From positions 1 to 36,189 of the forward strand of contig CACNCK010000015.1 in NCBI GenBank assembly GCA_902618945.1: 36,189 bases of DNA, read 5' to 3'. Each line of letters begins with the position of its first letter. Position 1 is the stretch's first letter. This stretch comes from an uncultured SAR86 cluster bacterium (GTDB lineage: Bacteria; Pseudomonadota; Gammaproteobacteria; Magnimaribacterales; Magnimaribacteraceae). Positions 1-8,438 of this stretch are shown piece after piece. Below the pieces are notes generated by a model. It had not been told where the DNA came from. It was given only the letters and a program-made list of their open reading frames with translations, and did not search any database. The position numbers were made by a program, and so were the translations under genes.

Positions 1-692
1 AGTGCGCTTCTTATTCCATAAACACACTTTTCATTATCTTTCTCCTCCTGATAAGTTAAGAATAGTCTGTCCCAAATAATAAAAACACCACCATAATTCC
101 TATCTACGTATAAATCATTCTGGGCATGATGAACCCGATGATTTGAGGGAGTTACGAAGAACAACTCATACCACCCAAGTTTAGGAATATGCCTAGAATG
201 AACCCAGAACTGATAAACCAAATTAAGAGTACCAACTGAAACCATCACATAAGAAGGAACTCCAACTAAGAATAAGGGGATATAGAAAATCCAAGATATA
301 AAAAATCCTGTACCAGTCTGTCTCAAAGCAGTCGATAAATTATATTCTTCGCTTTGATGATGAGCTACGTGCGATGCCCAAAATATTTGTCTCTCATGAC
401 TTATACGGTGAAACCAATAATAAAAGAAATCGTATGCAATAAATGCAAATATCCAAGTAATCCAAAGACTATTATCCATTCTCCAGAGGGAAAAGTGTGT
501 TTCAATTTGATAGTACACATAGCCACTAAAACCTATCTTAAGAATCCCGCTCGTACCTCTTATAGAACCCATGAATAGACTACTGATCGTGTCATTTAAT
601 CTATAGGTATTCTTGCCAATAAGTTTCCCGTAAGCTAATTCGAGGACAAGAGCAAGTAAAAAAAATGGTATAGCTATTTCAACATAGTCCAT
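1..692 (-). CDS. Fatty acid hydroxylase / sterol desaturase family protein (3' end cut by window)
   Basis: Reading the minus strand from the ATG at 692 gives 230 open codons to the window edge. It encodes a membrane protein of the fatty-acid-hydroxylase superfamily, non-haem di-iron enzymes that hydroxylate or desaturate lipids. The histidine clusters are visible: HRISHE at residues 95-100, HVAHH at 108-112, HSRH at 165-168 and HRVHH at 185-189. Hydrophobic segments lie at about 5-20, 76-93 and 130-160. The start is 3 bp downstream of the stop of the GST at 696-1475, so the two are probably co-transcribed. The C-terminus is missing. The substrate (sterol-like, carotenoid or fatty acid) cannot be told from the sequence. 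The histidine pattern makes the family assignment firm. Confidence 0.8.
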   Translation of the reverse strand, partial: MDYVEIAIPFFLLALVLELAYGKLIGKNTYRLNDTISSLFMGSIRGTSGILKIGFSGYVYYQIETHFSLWRMDNSLWITWIFAFIAYDFFYYWFHRISHERQIFWASHVAHHQSEEYNLSTALRQTGTGFFISWIFYIPLFLVGVPSYVMVSVGTLNLVYQFWVHSRHIPKLGWYELFFVTPSNHRVHHAQNDLYVDRNYGGVFIIWDRLFLTYQEEKDNEKCVYGIRSA

Positions 693-695
693 AAT

Positions 696-1475
696 TTACA
701 TTTCGTACCAGTCTAAATAAGATCCCATAACATCTAAAAACTCCTTTTTATTGCTTAAAGCCTTAAAGTGCTTAAATGTTAAAGGATAGTCTGTTTGAAA
801 ATTCATGCTTATCAAAGTTAAATCCTTTTTCTTCAATTGCTCTAGATAATGACCTTCTCTTAAAAACTGTGCAAATTCGCAGACGAATGAAATATCAGCA
901 ATAGTTAGCTGGTCTCCAGCAATAAAACTTGAGAGAGATAACGCTTTTTCCAAGCCATCAAGATAAAACTCATAGGAGGCTTTAGTTCTTTCATAAGTAT
1001 ATTTGGTTATATCTTCAAGCTCTAATAGATAGACTTGAAATTCTCTTGAGAAAACTAGATTAGCATCCAAAAAACTATCTATTCTGGATGTTAAATTTAG
1101 ATCATCGCCTCCATAAAGTGATTTATCTTTACACTCTCTAGCAACCGCTCTCAAGATACTATTAGATTCAAAAACTCCCAATCGACCCTCGCCAACGAAT
1201 CCTGCTGGTACAGTACCAAAAGGATGTTGATCCATAAATTCGTTTGTCTTGTATAGGGAGCCTTTAAAACCTCTTTTGCTTTTGATTTCGAATGACTTAA
1301 GTTTAGACTTATCTTCGTCTGTTATTGGCTTTGCATCAAAATCCCATAACCAATTTGGCATGTTATTTGGTTTATCTCCAATAACCTCCAGGTCAATACC
1401 ACCAATTTTGGCAGTAATAATCGACTTCCATACCCTGGGATTAGGAAGATAAGAGAATATCCTAATCTTGTTCAA
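696..1475 (-). CDS. Glutathione S-transferase-like protein (eEF1B-gamma-like N-domain)
   Basis: The 259-residue protein has a GST layout. The thioredoxin-like N-domain ends with the cis-Pro motif FGTVPAGF (about 86-93) and the glutathione-contact motif FESNSI (102-107), as in eEF1B-gamma-type GSTs. An all-helical C-domain follows, with SSFIAGDQLTIADISF (the GST N-capping region) around residues 187-202. A charged stretch at about 43-78 lengthens the N-domain beyond the usual GST. No clear catalytic Ser, Tyr or Cys stands at the N-terminus (SYLPNPRVWK), so transferase activity is uncertain. It lies 2 bp downstream of another GST and 3 bp upstream of the hydroxylase. GST fold is confident; substrate is unknown. 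Confidence 0.75.
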   Translation of the reverse strand: MNKIRIFSYLPNPRVWKSIITAKIGGIDLEVIGDKPNNMPNWLWDFDAKPITDEDKSKLKSFEIKSKRGFKGSLYKTNEFMDQHPFGTVPAGFVGEGRLGVFESNSILRAVARECKDKSLYGGDDLNLTSRIDSFLDANLVFSREFQVYLLELEDITKYTYERTKASYEFYLDGLEKALSLSSFIAGDQLTIADISFVCEFAQFLREGHYLEQLKKKDLTLISMNFQTDYPLTFKHFKALSNKKEFLDVMGSYLDWYEM

Positions 1476-1477
1476 GC

Positions 1478-2089
1478 TTATTGAGTCTCAATAGCCTTTT
1501 TAAAAGCCGGTCTGTTTTCTAATTTCTCTACATAAGCCTTAATATTGATCATCTCATCTGAGACACAGCCCAATCTATTACTCATAAAACAGGAATGTCC
1601 AAGCATTATGTCAGCCCCTGAGAAATCACCTATCAAATAGTCTTTGCCTTCTAAATTTTCATTAACAGGCTTCAAGGCATTAGAAAGAAGTCTTTGAGCT
1701 TGACCTAAAACTGTTTCGTCTCTCCTCTCCGGAGGAAGTAGGACTGTATGAACTACGATTGTATTCATTGGCGGCATTACCATGCCTTCACAGTAGTGAA
1801 ACCACTGTAAATATTTAGCAAAGTGTTCTGAATCAACAGGGGGTTTTAATCCTCCATTCTTATGTTTCTCTAAGATGTAATCGGTTATTGCTCCTGATTC
1901 CCATATTTGAGTATCTCCATCCTCAAGAACAGGAACTCTGCCTAATGGATGTCTTGCTCTATGCTCATCAGACTTTAAATCTGTTGGGCTAAACGCCATT
2001 TTATTTAGTTCATAAGGTAGCTCTAATTCTTCAAGAAGCCAAAGAATCCTTCCAGCTCTTGAATTTGGTGCAAAATGTAACTTCAACAT
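1478..2089 (-). CDS. Glutathione S-transferase
   Basis: A 203-residue protein of canonical GST length. The N-domain begins MLKLHFAPNSRAGRILWLL, with Ser10 as a plausible glutathione-activating residue. GRVPVLEDGD carries the cis-Pro at 53, and WESGAI supplies Glu64-Ser65 for the gamma-glutamyl moiety. The helical C-domain contains DYLIGDFSGADIMLG, the conserved GST C-domain capping motif. It would act in the cytosol, conjugating or isomerising electrophiles with glutathione. The ribosome-binding site AAGGAG lies close before the ATG (complement of ctcctt near 2097). The stop is 2 bp from the next GST, so the tandem pair is likely translated from one message. The particular GST class cannot be settled. 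Confidence 0.85.
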   Translation of the reverse strand: MLKLHFAPNSRAGRILWLLEELELPYELNKMAFSPTDLKSDEHRARHPLGRVPVLEDGDTQIWESGAITDYILEKHKNGGLKPPVDSEHFAKYLQWFHYCEGMVMPPMNTIVVHTVLLPPERRDETVLGQAQRLLSNALKPVNENLEGKDYLIGDFSGADIMLGHSCFMSNRLGCVSDEMINIKAYVEKLENRPAFKKAIETQ

Positions 2090-2144
2090 AAATCTCTCCT
2101 TTTAATAAGCCTCATTATAAGGGTAAACATAGTCATAAGAAATC

Positions 2145-2546
2145 TTAGGAATCCTCTAGTGAGGATATAACTTTTAATGCTTCTGCAGCCAAATTATTTT
2201 GAACAAAAATATGGTCATGAAAATATCCAGAGAAAATATTTGAAGATATTCTGTGCTTAGTTAACTCTCTTGTAATGGTTGAAATGAGTCCATGACTTTC
2301 CAGGCTTGAGTGAACTCCCAAGGATATACACTTGAAAATACCATCATATTGTAAAGAATGCGCATCCGCGTCCTTTTGATTAATCACTAAAGTAATGCCT
2401 TCATCTTCCAAAAAAGTTGCTTTTGGCTTAAGTGAGTTAAATAAATCCTCAAGAGGTTCGCTTGAAGTAATGAAAACAAAAGTCTCATCAAGCAAGCGAG
2501 GATTAATATTACGCAATATCTCTTTTAAATTAGTCTTACCTGGCAT
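2145..2546 (-). CDS. ACT domain-containing protein (DUF2241/ACT_3 type)
   Basis: A 133-residue cytosolic protein whose sequence resembles the small two-ACT-domain proteins of the DUF2241 (ACT_3) family. The N-terminal MPGKTNLKEILRNINPRLLD and the middle GIFKCISLGVHSSLESHGLI, followed by TRELTKHRISSNIFSGYFHDHIFV, are typical. The second half forms the beta-alpha-beta ACT fold that usually binds small effectors such as amino acids. No enzymatic residues are evident. It begins 2 bp after the DUF4396 gene's stop, placing it in the photolyase operon. A sensory or regulatory role is inference; the ligand is unknown. Confidence 0.7.
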   Translation of the reverse strand: MPGKTNLKEILRNINPRLLDETFVFITSSEPLEDLFNSLKPKATFLEDEGITLVINQKDADAHSLQYDGIFKCISLGVHSSLESHGLISTITRELTKHRISSNIFSGYFHDHIFVQNNLAAEALKVISSLEDS

Positions 2547-2548
2547 TC

Positions 2549-3004
2549 TTAGTGACAGGCAATATTATATTTTTTTAGTCTGTAGTAGTTATAAGGTAAG
2601 GGAGTTATAAAACCCGCCAATAGCATAAAAGGTATGATCCACCAGACTAGAACTCCTCCAGCGAATACTACATCAACAGTATTCATGGCTATCTCCATTG
2701 ACAACATAGAAATGAGAGACATTCCAGTAGCTGTACTGAATGCTTCTTTTAATCTCATCTGTCTGGAAAGAATTATAGTTTCTAGGATGATGGAAGTAAT
2801 CAAACCATTAATAATTGCCAAGGTCATTATTCCCAACATTGGAAATGGAATTTCATTTATTTGGAAAAAAAGAATAGTCCCAAAATCTCCAATAGAGCAC
2901 CCTAATAGGCACCAGAGAGTATTGATAGATGAACGCTTCCATGTATGCCTGCAAGTCCAAGAAATAGAATTATCTTGTTGATTCTGAATATTTAATTCAC
3001 TCAT
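2549..3004 (-). CDS. DUF4396 family membrane protein
   Basis: A 151-residue integral membrane protein with about four hydrophobic segments (roughly 28-48, 54-76, 88-110 and 114-135). The motif WCLLGCSIGDFGTILFF matches the signature of DUF4396 proteins, which have a conserved Cys-x-x-Gly-Cys-x-x-Gly turn in the first helix. The N-terminal 25 residues are hydrophilic and include a Cys/His patch (SWTCRHTWKRSS). Its ATG lies inside the end of the photolyase gene (8-bp overlap), so translation is probably coupled. Members of the family are sometimes found near copper or oxidase genes, but nothing here confirms metal transport. Function unknown. Confidence 0.65.
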   Translation of the reverse strand: MSELNIQNQQDNSISWTCRHTWKRSSINTLWCLLGCSIGDFGTILFFQINEIPFPMLGIMTLAIINGLITSIILETIILSRQMRLKEAFSTATGMSLISMLSMEIAMNTVDVVFAGGVLVWWIIPFMLLAGFITPLPYNYYRLKKYNIACH

Positions 3005-4436
3005 TTACTTCTTTTTTAGTTGTAGCAAAAGCTTCCAGGGCAAGTTCTCTAGAGATCTTCAAGTCTACGATAGGCTCTGGATAATCTACTCCTAATTCTA
3101 TACCAGCAGATTCTAAGATTTCCTTAGGAGCTTCCCAAGGGCTAAAAAGGTACTTATTTGGTAAATTCTTCAACTCAGGCACATATTTTTTTGTGTATTC
3201 TCCGTCTGGATCAAACTTCAATCCCTGTGTAATAGGATTAAAGATTCTAAAGTATGGAGCAGCATCAGCACCAGATCCTGCCACCCATTGCCACCCCGCG
3301 CTATTACTAGCTAAATCAGCATCCACAAGACAATCCCAAAACCATTTTTCACCTTCAAGCCAGTGTATTAGAAGATTTTTAACTAAAAAAGAACCGACAA
3401 TCATTCTCAGTCTATTGTGCATATAGCCTGTCTGCCATAGCTCTCTCATACCTGCATCAACAATAGGGTATCCAGTTTTTCCTGACTGCCAAAGTTTTAA
3501 AAGATCTTTATTTTCTTTCCAAGGAAATGAATCGAATTTCTTTTGAAAATTAACACTAGGAAAATCAGGAAAATGATAAAGAAGGTAATATGAGAACTCT
3601 CTCCAGCCTAACTCGCTATGAAAATGAGCAAGGCTCTTACCTATCCCTGAAATAGTTTCTTTTGTTTTAGCTCGATACCAAACTTCATTAGGTGATATTT
3701 CACCAAAATGTAAATGTGGAGATAATCTTGATACAAATTTTTGTGAAGGGAAGTTTCTACCTTCTTTGTAGTTCAATAAACCATGTTCAAGAAATTCTTC
3801 TAAATTCTGTTCTGCACCCTTTTCTCCTGGATTCCATTCCTCCTCGAAACCTGCATACCAATTAGACTTTGGCAGTAGGTCCAAACTTTCCAAGTTATCT
3901 GAAACATTATCTTTCTTAGAGATATTCTCAAGGCTAGGTTCGCTTATTGGGAGTCTTGGCTCACTAGCATTTAGGCATCCTTTTTTATAATAAGGGGTAA
4001 AAACTCTATATGGAGTCCCATCGTCTTTAGAAATATTCCAGGGTTCCCATAACAAAGAACCACATAAACTCTCTACAATTATATTATTTGTCTCTAGTTC
4101 GTTTTTTATTTTCTTGTCTCTATCGATCCTCCAGGGCTCATAACATCTATTCCAAAAAACATTAGAAACAGAATAATCCTCAATAAGTTTGGGCAATATT
4201 TCGCATGGGTCTCCTTTAAATAATCTCAAACTTCCACCTAAACTTTCATTAAGCTTATTTAAAGAGTGATATAACCACCATCTACTAGCGGAACCCATTT
4301 TGAATTCTCCAGAATTCGTATCATCCAAAATGTAGATGGGAATAAATGAGTCGAACTTGCTGGCTGCCTCAAGAGAAGGATTATCTTTAATTCTTAAATC
4401 TTGCCTAAACCAATGTACTGCAATTTTTTCTGACAT
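2997..4436 (-). CDS. phrB: Deoxyribodipyrimidine photolyase (class I)
   Basis: A 479-residue flavoprotein that repairs UV-induced cyclobutane pyrimidine dimers using blue light. The N-terminal antenna domain opens VHWFRQDLRIKDNPSL. The C-terminal FAD-binding domain contains WREFSYYLLYHFP, MHNRLRMIVGSFLVKNLLIHW and GWQWVAGSGADAAPYFRIFNP, which closely match E. coli PhrB, including tryptophans of the electron-transfer chain. Length is close to the 472 residues of E. coli. The ATG directly abuts the stop of the upstream SDR (4437) and the 3' end overlaps the DUF4396 gene by 8 bp, so it sits inside a dense operon. A (6-4) photolyase or cryptochrome role is less likely because the class I CPD motifs are intact. 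Confidence 0.93.
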   Translation of the reverse strand: MSEKIAVHWFRQDLRIKDNPSLEAASKFDSFIPIYILDDTNSGEFKMGSASRWWLYHSLNKLNESLGGSLRLFKGDPCEILPKLIEDYSVSNVFWNRCYEPWRIDRDKKIKNELETNNIIVESLCGSLLWEPWNISKDDGTPYRVFTPYYKKGCLNASEPRLPISEPSLENISKKDNVSDNLESLDLLPKSNWYAGFEEEWNPGEKGAEQNLEEFLEHGLLNYKEGRNFPSQKFVSRLSPHLHFGEISPNEVWYRAKTKETISGIGKSLAHFHSELGWREFSYYLLYHFPDFPSVNFQKKFDSFPWKENKDLLKLWQSGKTGYPIVDAGMRELWQTGYMHNRLRMIVGSFLVKNLLIHWLEGEKWFWDCLVDADLASNSAGWQWVAGSGADAAPYFRIFNPITQGLKFDPDGEYTKKYVPELKNLPNKYLFSPWEAPKEILESAGIELGVDYPEPIVDLKISRELALEAFATTKKEVNE

Positions 4437-5204
4437 TTATGCTGTGAAACCTCCATCAATTGTATGCACAGAGCCAGTGATAAAATCACTCTCATCACTA
4501 GAAAGAAATAACATCAACTTAGCTATTTCATCGGCTTCAGCATATCGACCTAAAGGTATTTGTTCTGCCAAAGAACCTTTAGAAGTTTCTTCTCCAGTAA
4601 TCACTGAGAAACCGTCTTCTAAAACCCTCATCATTGGTGTCTCTACAGGAGAAGGATTTACCGAATTAACCCTTATCTTCATCTCAGCGCATTCTTTAGC
4701 AGCAGATTTAGTTAAACCCACAACAGCATGTTTACTCATCACGTATGGGGATAACAGCGATGCTCCTGTAACCCCTGCTACACTTGAAGTTATAACCACA
4801 CTTCCTCCCCCTCTTTCATTTAAAGCTGGTATTACTGCCTTTAAGCCCAGAAAAGGGCCTTTTGCATTCACTGCCATTACACTATCAAATACCTCTTCAT
4901 CATAATCAACTATTGACTGAATTTCTCCAGCCACACCTGCATTAGCAATAAAGATATCTACACCTCCATATCTTTCAAGTGCCAAATCTACTGCTTTTTG
5001 ATTATCTGAAAGTAGTGACACATCTCCTTTAAAATAACTTACCTTGTTAGAATTAATCTCTTTAATTGCATTAACAAGATCGTCTTCACTTAAATCAACC
5101 ATTAAAACACTTGCACCTTCTTTAAGAAAAAGTTCTGTAGTAGCTCTTCCTATGCCCCCAGTTGCACCAGTGACTATAGCTACTTTGTCTTCTAATCTAT
5201 TCAT
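4437..5204 (-). CDS. Short-chain dehydrogenase/reductase (SDR)
   Basis: A 255-residue classical SDR. The Rossmann motif TGATGGIG is at 12-19 and the NAG motif at 88-90. The catalytic set is Ser140/141, Tyr154 and Lys158 (YVMSK). Asp37 after the second strand (LMVDL) suggests NAD(H) preference over NADP(H). The C-terminus ends with the family-typical FITGSVHTIDGGF. It would oxidise or reduce an alcohol/ketone substrate in the cytosol. The stop abuts the photolyase ATG, so it is co-transcribed with it. Substrate is not predictable; FabG-like activity is possible but there is no fatty-acid-synthesis context. Confidence 0.88.
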   Translation of the reverse strand: MNRLEDKVAIVTGATGGIGRATTELFLKEGASVLMVDLSEDDLVNAIKEINSNKVSYFKGDVSLLSDNQKAVDLALERYGGVDIFIANAGVAGEIQSIVDYDEEVFDSVMAVNAKGPFLGLKAVIPALNERGGGSVVITSSVAGVTGASLLSPYVMSKHAVVGLTKSAAKECAEMKIRVNSVNPSPVETPMMRVLEDGFSVITGEETSKGSLAEQIPLGRYAEADEIAKLMLFLSSDESDFITGSVHTIDGGFTA

Positions 5205-5236
5205 AAAACTACTTAATTGATTTTTTCAGCGGGTGT

Positions 5237-5986
5237 TTATTGTGAAATTAAAAAAATACCTCTACCAATAAAAACTGCTCCTACAGAAAGGACAATTCGT
5301 TGAGTCCATCTGAAAAAAATTTCATCATCTATTATATCTAAAACCTTCTTACCAAGAGTAGTACCTACTACGGAAAAAAATATTGCTAAGAGCAAGAATA
5401 TAGGTTCAGGCCAATTTTTTAGACTATATGTCAACAATCCTCCAAAAAAAATAATTTTGGAAATATGTCCAATAGTTTGTGCTACTGCCTTAGTGGCAAC
5501 GACTTGATGTCTCGTCATATCTACTCTTTGAAAGAAAACATCTAACAAAGGACCGCCAACACCAGCTACTAAGTTTGTTAGAACCACTACGCAACCTGCT
5601 AAAACTCCCGTACCTGCTTTTGTGATATCCAGAGCAAGTTCTTTTGGGACTATCCATGCAATATAAGGCAATAGTCCTAATGCAAATATTATTAAGATTT
5701 GACTAGGTTCGAAAGCTATAAAAAATAGAAAGATTAAAGCTATAGTACTGCCCAATAGCAGCATTGAAATGATCTTCCAATTGATATCTGTTCTATTGAG
5801 CCATGCTCTATATCCATTTGATGTTGCTTGAATTAGACCATGAAGCACCATCGCAGGTCCTACGGAAAGGAAACTAATCAATATACCCATAAGAATAAGG
5901 CCACCGAGCATACCAAAAATAGAGGATAAAAAAGCTGTTGCCAAGGTTGCAAATAGTATAAAAATGAGAATTAAATCTAATTCCAT
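5237..5986 (-). CDS. TauE/SafE family sulfite/organic-anion exporter
   Basis: A 249-residue polytopic inner-membrane protein with about seven or eight hydrophobic helices. It has the repeated glycine-rich start typical of TauE/SafE (DUF81) permeases: ATAFLSSIFGMLGGLILMGIL in the first half and LAGCVVVLTNLVAGVGGPLL in the second. Family members export sulfite, sulfoacetate or other small anions or take up related compounds. Its ATG is immediately adjacent to the stop of the upstream GST (5987), and a 32-bp gap separates it from the SDR. With an aminotransferase two genes upstream, export of a sulfonate or carboxylate product is conceivable, but that is inference. Confidence 0.82.
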   Translation of the reverse strand: MELDLILIFILFATLATAFLSSIFGMLGGLILMGILISFLSVGPAMVLHGLIQATSNGYRAWLNRTDINWKIISMLLLGSTIALIFLFFIAFEPSQILIIFALGLLPYIAWIVPKELALDITKAGTGVLAGCVVVLTNLVAGVGGPLLDVFFQRVDMTRHQVVATKAVAQTIGHISKIIFFGGLLTYSLKNWPEPIFLLLAIFFSVVGTTLGKKVLDIIDDEIFFRWTQRIVLSVGAVFIGRGIFLISQ

Positions 5987-6841
5987 TTATTGATCTAAAA
6001 GAAAATCTTCGATTGATCTACCTTTCAAACGCAAGATCAAAGAATGAACATACAATACAAACTGCATTATCAAAGGTCTTCTTACTTCTTTTCTAAAGAG
6101 AACATTTGCATATAGTCTTTCATACCAACCAGACACATTAGGGTGTAATCTTTGGAGCGGATAATTTGCATGTTGTATTCTCGTTGCGTAAATGAACCAG
6201 GCAATATCGACTAAAGATAGCTCAGCACCTAAAATATATGGACTATCCTCTAATTGATCATTGAGATCTTCCAAAGCAGTCCTAAAACGAATCAAAGACC
6301 TGCTTGCATCTTCATCTTTTATTCCATGCTTTTCGTACTCCTCCCAAAAATTTCTATTTACATCGTCCATAGAGTCTAATTCTCCATTTAAAGTAGCTTT
6401 ATTTTTTGCTTTAGGCTGAACAGACTTTCCTTTATTTAAAAATCTTGGAACCAAAAACTTAAAGGTAATATTTCTTATATCAACATGCAGATTATCTTCA
6501 AATTTTAATAATTCTTTAATCCTCTCTTCCATGTTCTCTGGAATTAAAGGGGATTCTTTGAAGCATCCCTCTAGATACTCAAGAATATCATTGCTCTCTA
6601 TATGAACCTCTCCATCATGTATTAGAACTGGCACTAGAGATCTTGGGTTGATGCCCTGAAACCATTCAGAGAAGTTCTCGCCAGCAGAAAGATTTATTTG
6701 ATGTGATGTAAATGGTATTTTTTTTAAATTTAGATAAATTCTAGTTTTCATCGAACAAGCTGAAAACTGGTAATTTAAAAGGTGAACGCCCTTCCAATCC
6801 AAGATTTCCTTTGTTTTGATGTCAGAACTCAATAATTTCAT
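5987..6841 (-). CDS. Glutathione S-transferase with extended C-terminus
   Basis: A 284-residue GST-like protein, longer than the usual 200-230. After an unusual 20-residue lead, the thioredoxin-like domain shows FSACSMKTRIYL (Cys29/Ser30 at the catalytic position), SLVPVL with cis-Pro71, and the gamma-Glu contact IESNDI (81-86). The helical C-domain contains SPYILGAELSLVDIAWF. The final about 35 residues are arginine-rich and hydrophobic (RRPLIMQFVLYVHSLILRLKG), which might associate with the membrane, as in GDAP1-like GSTs. The ATG overlaps the PhoD-like gene's stop by 4 bp and the stop abuts the TauE gene. Function is not known beyond the GST fold. Confidence 0.78.
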   Translation of the reverse strand: MKLLSSDIKTKEILDWKGVHLLNYQFSACSMKTRIYLNLKKIPFTSHQINLSAGENFSEWFQGINPRSLVPVLIHDGEVHIESNDILEYLEGCFKESPLIPENMEERIKELLKFEDNLHVDIRNITFKFLVPRFLNKGKSVQPKAKNKATLNGELDSMDDVNRNFWEEYEKHGIKDEDASRSLIRFRTALEDLNDQLEDSPYILGAELSLVDIAWFIYATRIQHANYPLQRLHPNVSGWYERLYANVLFRKEVRRPLIMQFVLYVHSLILRLKGRSIEDFLLDQ

Positions 6842-8433
6842 ATGTAAATCTTTTCACTGGAAATCACCTCTCCAGTTTCCAAATTATCTGGATTGTGACC
6901 ACCACAAGAATTGATCTCAGCAACTGCTTGTTCATTTTCTATAGTAAAGAAAGTAAAGCCATTTTCTTCTTTGGTTCTATACATAGATTCACAGATAAGT
7001 TGATTAGGATTATCAGCTGTAATACCTCGGGCAAAAGAGGGCCAAGTTCCTGTTGAGCTACTTATGGGCCCAACCAAAAAGGTTTTGACCTCTCTTTGTA
7101 ATTTTATTGTATCTGATTGAAGGATCGAGGTGGCACCCAATGCATGTATATCTCCTGAGAAGATAAACCTTGAACCAGCTCTTTCTGAAATACTTTGAAG
7201 TAAACGCTGATGTTGTAAAAACCATCCCTCTTGCCAAAGGTATTTATTTGCATCGATTGTTAGAGATCCTTTTCTACCTGATAGTAATTCATTTATTACT
7301 GTGCCAGATGTCCCTTCCTCGGCGACAACATCGGGATACCACTCCCTCCATTTTCCTGCAGTATATCCTAGTGGATGTGATGGGATAAAAGCTAGATGCT
7401 TTGCTTTTGAGTCGGTTATTCGGGATATAAGCCATTTTTCATCTTCACTAGAAATTAAAACTGCTTTTTCTTCGCCAAGAGTCATATTTCCTGCGCAATC
7501 TGCTATAAGTCCCTCAAAAGCATTTCCATATCTTATTCGGCCAGTCCTTCTTCCAGGCTTATTATCTGGAGTATCGATAAAAGGAGGATAAAAAAGATCA
7601 GCCATTTTTTGAAAAGCACCTTTACTGAATGCATCAGCCGGAAAGGTTACCAAATCTTCTTCTGCATCATCATTCTCAAAATAGTCATGATCATCAGGAA
7701 TAAAGAAAATTGGAGTACTTTTAAATTTAGTACCATAAAGAGCTGCTATTTGTTCATTACCGATTTTTTTTAAGATTGTTTCATTATTTTCACTGTCTGC
7801 GCTTTCAGATCTATTAAAAACACCGTACCTAAATTTTAAATACCCTCCCACAAAAAACTTTATCAACTTACTGTTTCGTCCAACTGGAGGAAAATTTTCC
7901 CCTCTAAGATCGAAATAGATATGATCTCCTATCGAGATGGCGAAATCAGGATTTTTGGATAGGCCTTCATCAAAAATCTTTTGTCTAAACTCAAAAGACT
8001 TAAAAAACTCTTTACCAGACGCTTTAAAACCATCTCCGCCACCAGCACATGTAAAGGCCATCATAGAGATATTTTTTACTTCTGATTCAGGATCAGGAAA
8101 AGTCTTCAACTGCCAAGGCTTAAAAATTGATTCTTTCTCAGAAAATAACTCAAGTTCATAAGATGTATCTGAAAGAAGTTTATCTGAAATAAATTGCCAA
8201 TGTTTGCCTTCACGATCAATAGGTCTTCCAGTAACAAGAATTTGATTATTAAGGATAAGATCAAGATTTTCGACACCTTTTGATAATGATAATGAAACAG
8301 CAAGTTTTTCATGACTTGCTGAAGATAAAATATGCTTTACTTCAGTAAAACTTGAATTGCGAAAGATATAACCACCTGCTAAAAGCGTAGCAAGCACTCC
8401 GGAAATCTTCAGAAAAGTTCTTCTTGAGTACAC
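6838..8433 (-). CDS. PhoD-like alkaline phosphatase/phosphodiesterase, Tat-exported
   Basis: A 531-residue protein opening with a twin-arginine signal, SRRTFLK at residues 3-9, then a hydrophobic segment to about 24. It should be exported folded to the periplasm. The metallophosphatase core resembles PhoD: GDHIYFD at 169-175, PDDHDYFEND at 246-255 and FSGDIHALG at 425-433, which supply Asp and His metal ligands. A beta-rich N-domain (about 45-112) precedes it. PhoD enzymes hydrolyse phosphomonoesters or diesters using Fe/Ca. It lies 5 bp after the aminotransferase and overlaps the GST by 4 bp. This unusual company argues against a simple phosphate-starvation gene; the true substrate is unknown. 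Confidence 0.85.
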   Translation of the reverse strand: MYSRRTFLKISGVLATLLAGGYIFRNSSFTEVKHILSSASHEKLAVSLSLSKGVENLDLILNNQILVTGRPIDREGKHWQFISDKLLSDTSYELELFSEKESIFKPWQLKTFPDPESEVKNISMMAFTCAGGGDGFKASGKEFFKSFEFRQKIFDEGLSKNPDFAISIGDHIYFDLRGENFPPVGRNSKLIKFFVGGYLKFRYGVFNRSESADSENNETILKKIGNEQIAALYGTKFKSTPIFFIPDDHDYFENDDAEEDLVTFPADAFSKGAFQKMADLFYPPFIDTPDNKPGRRTGRIRYGNAFEGLIADCAGNMTLGEEKAVLISSEDEKWLISRITDSKAKHLAFIPSHPLGYTAGKWREWYPDVVAEEGTSGTVINELLSGRKGSLTIDANKYLWQEGWFLQHQRLLQSISERAGSRFIFSGDIHALGATSILQSDTIKLQREVKTFLVGPISSSTGTWPSFARGITADNPNQLICESMYRTKEENGFTFFTIENEQAVAEINSCGGHNPDNLETGEVISSEKIYI

Positions 8434-8438
8434 CCTCT

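Noticed and set aside
354-578. Plus-strand open frame over the hydroxylase gene
   Set aside because: It opposes a gene with intact histidine boxes and has no recognisable protein features.
2634-2981. 115-codon plus-strand open frame over DUF4396
   Set aside because: Mirror of a real membrane protein gene that overlaps and couples with its operon neighbours.
7301-7591. Plus-strand open frame within the PhoD-like gene
   Set aside because: Antisense to the metallophosphatase core; no start site support.
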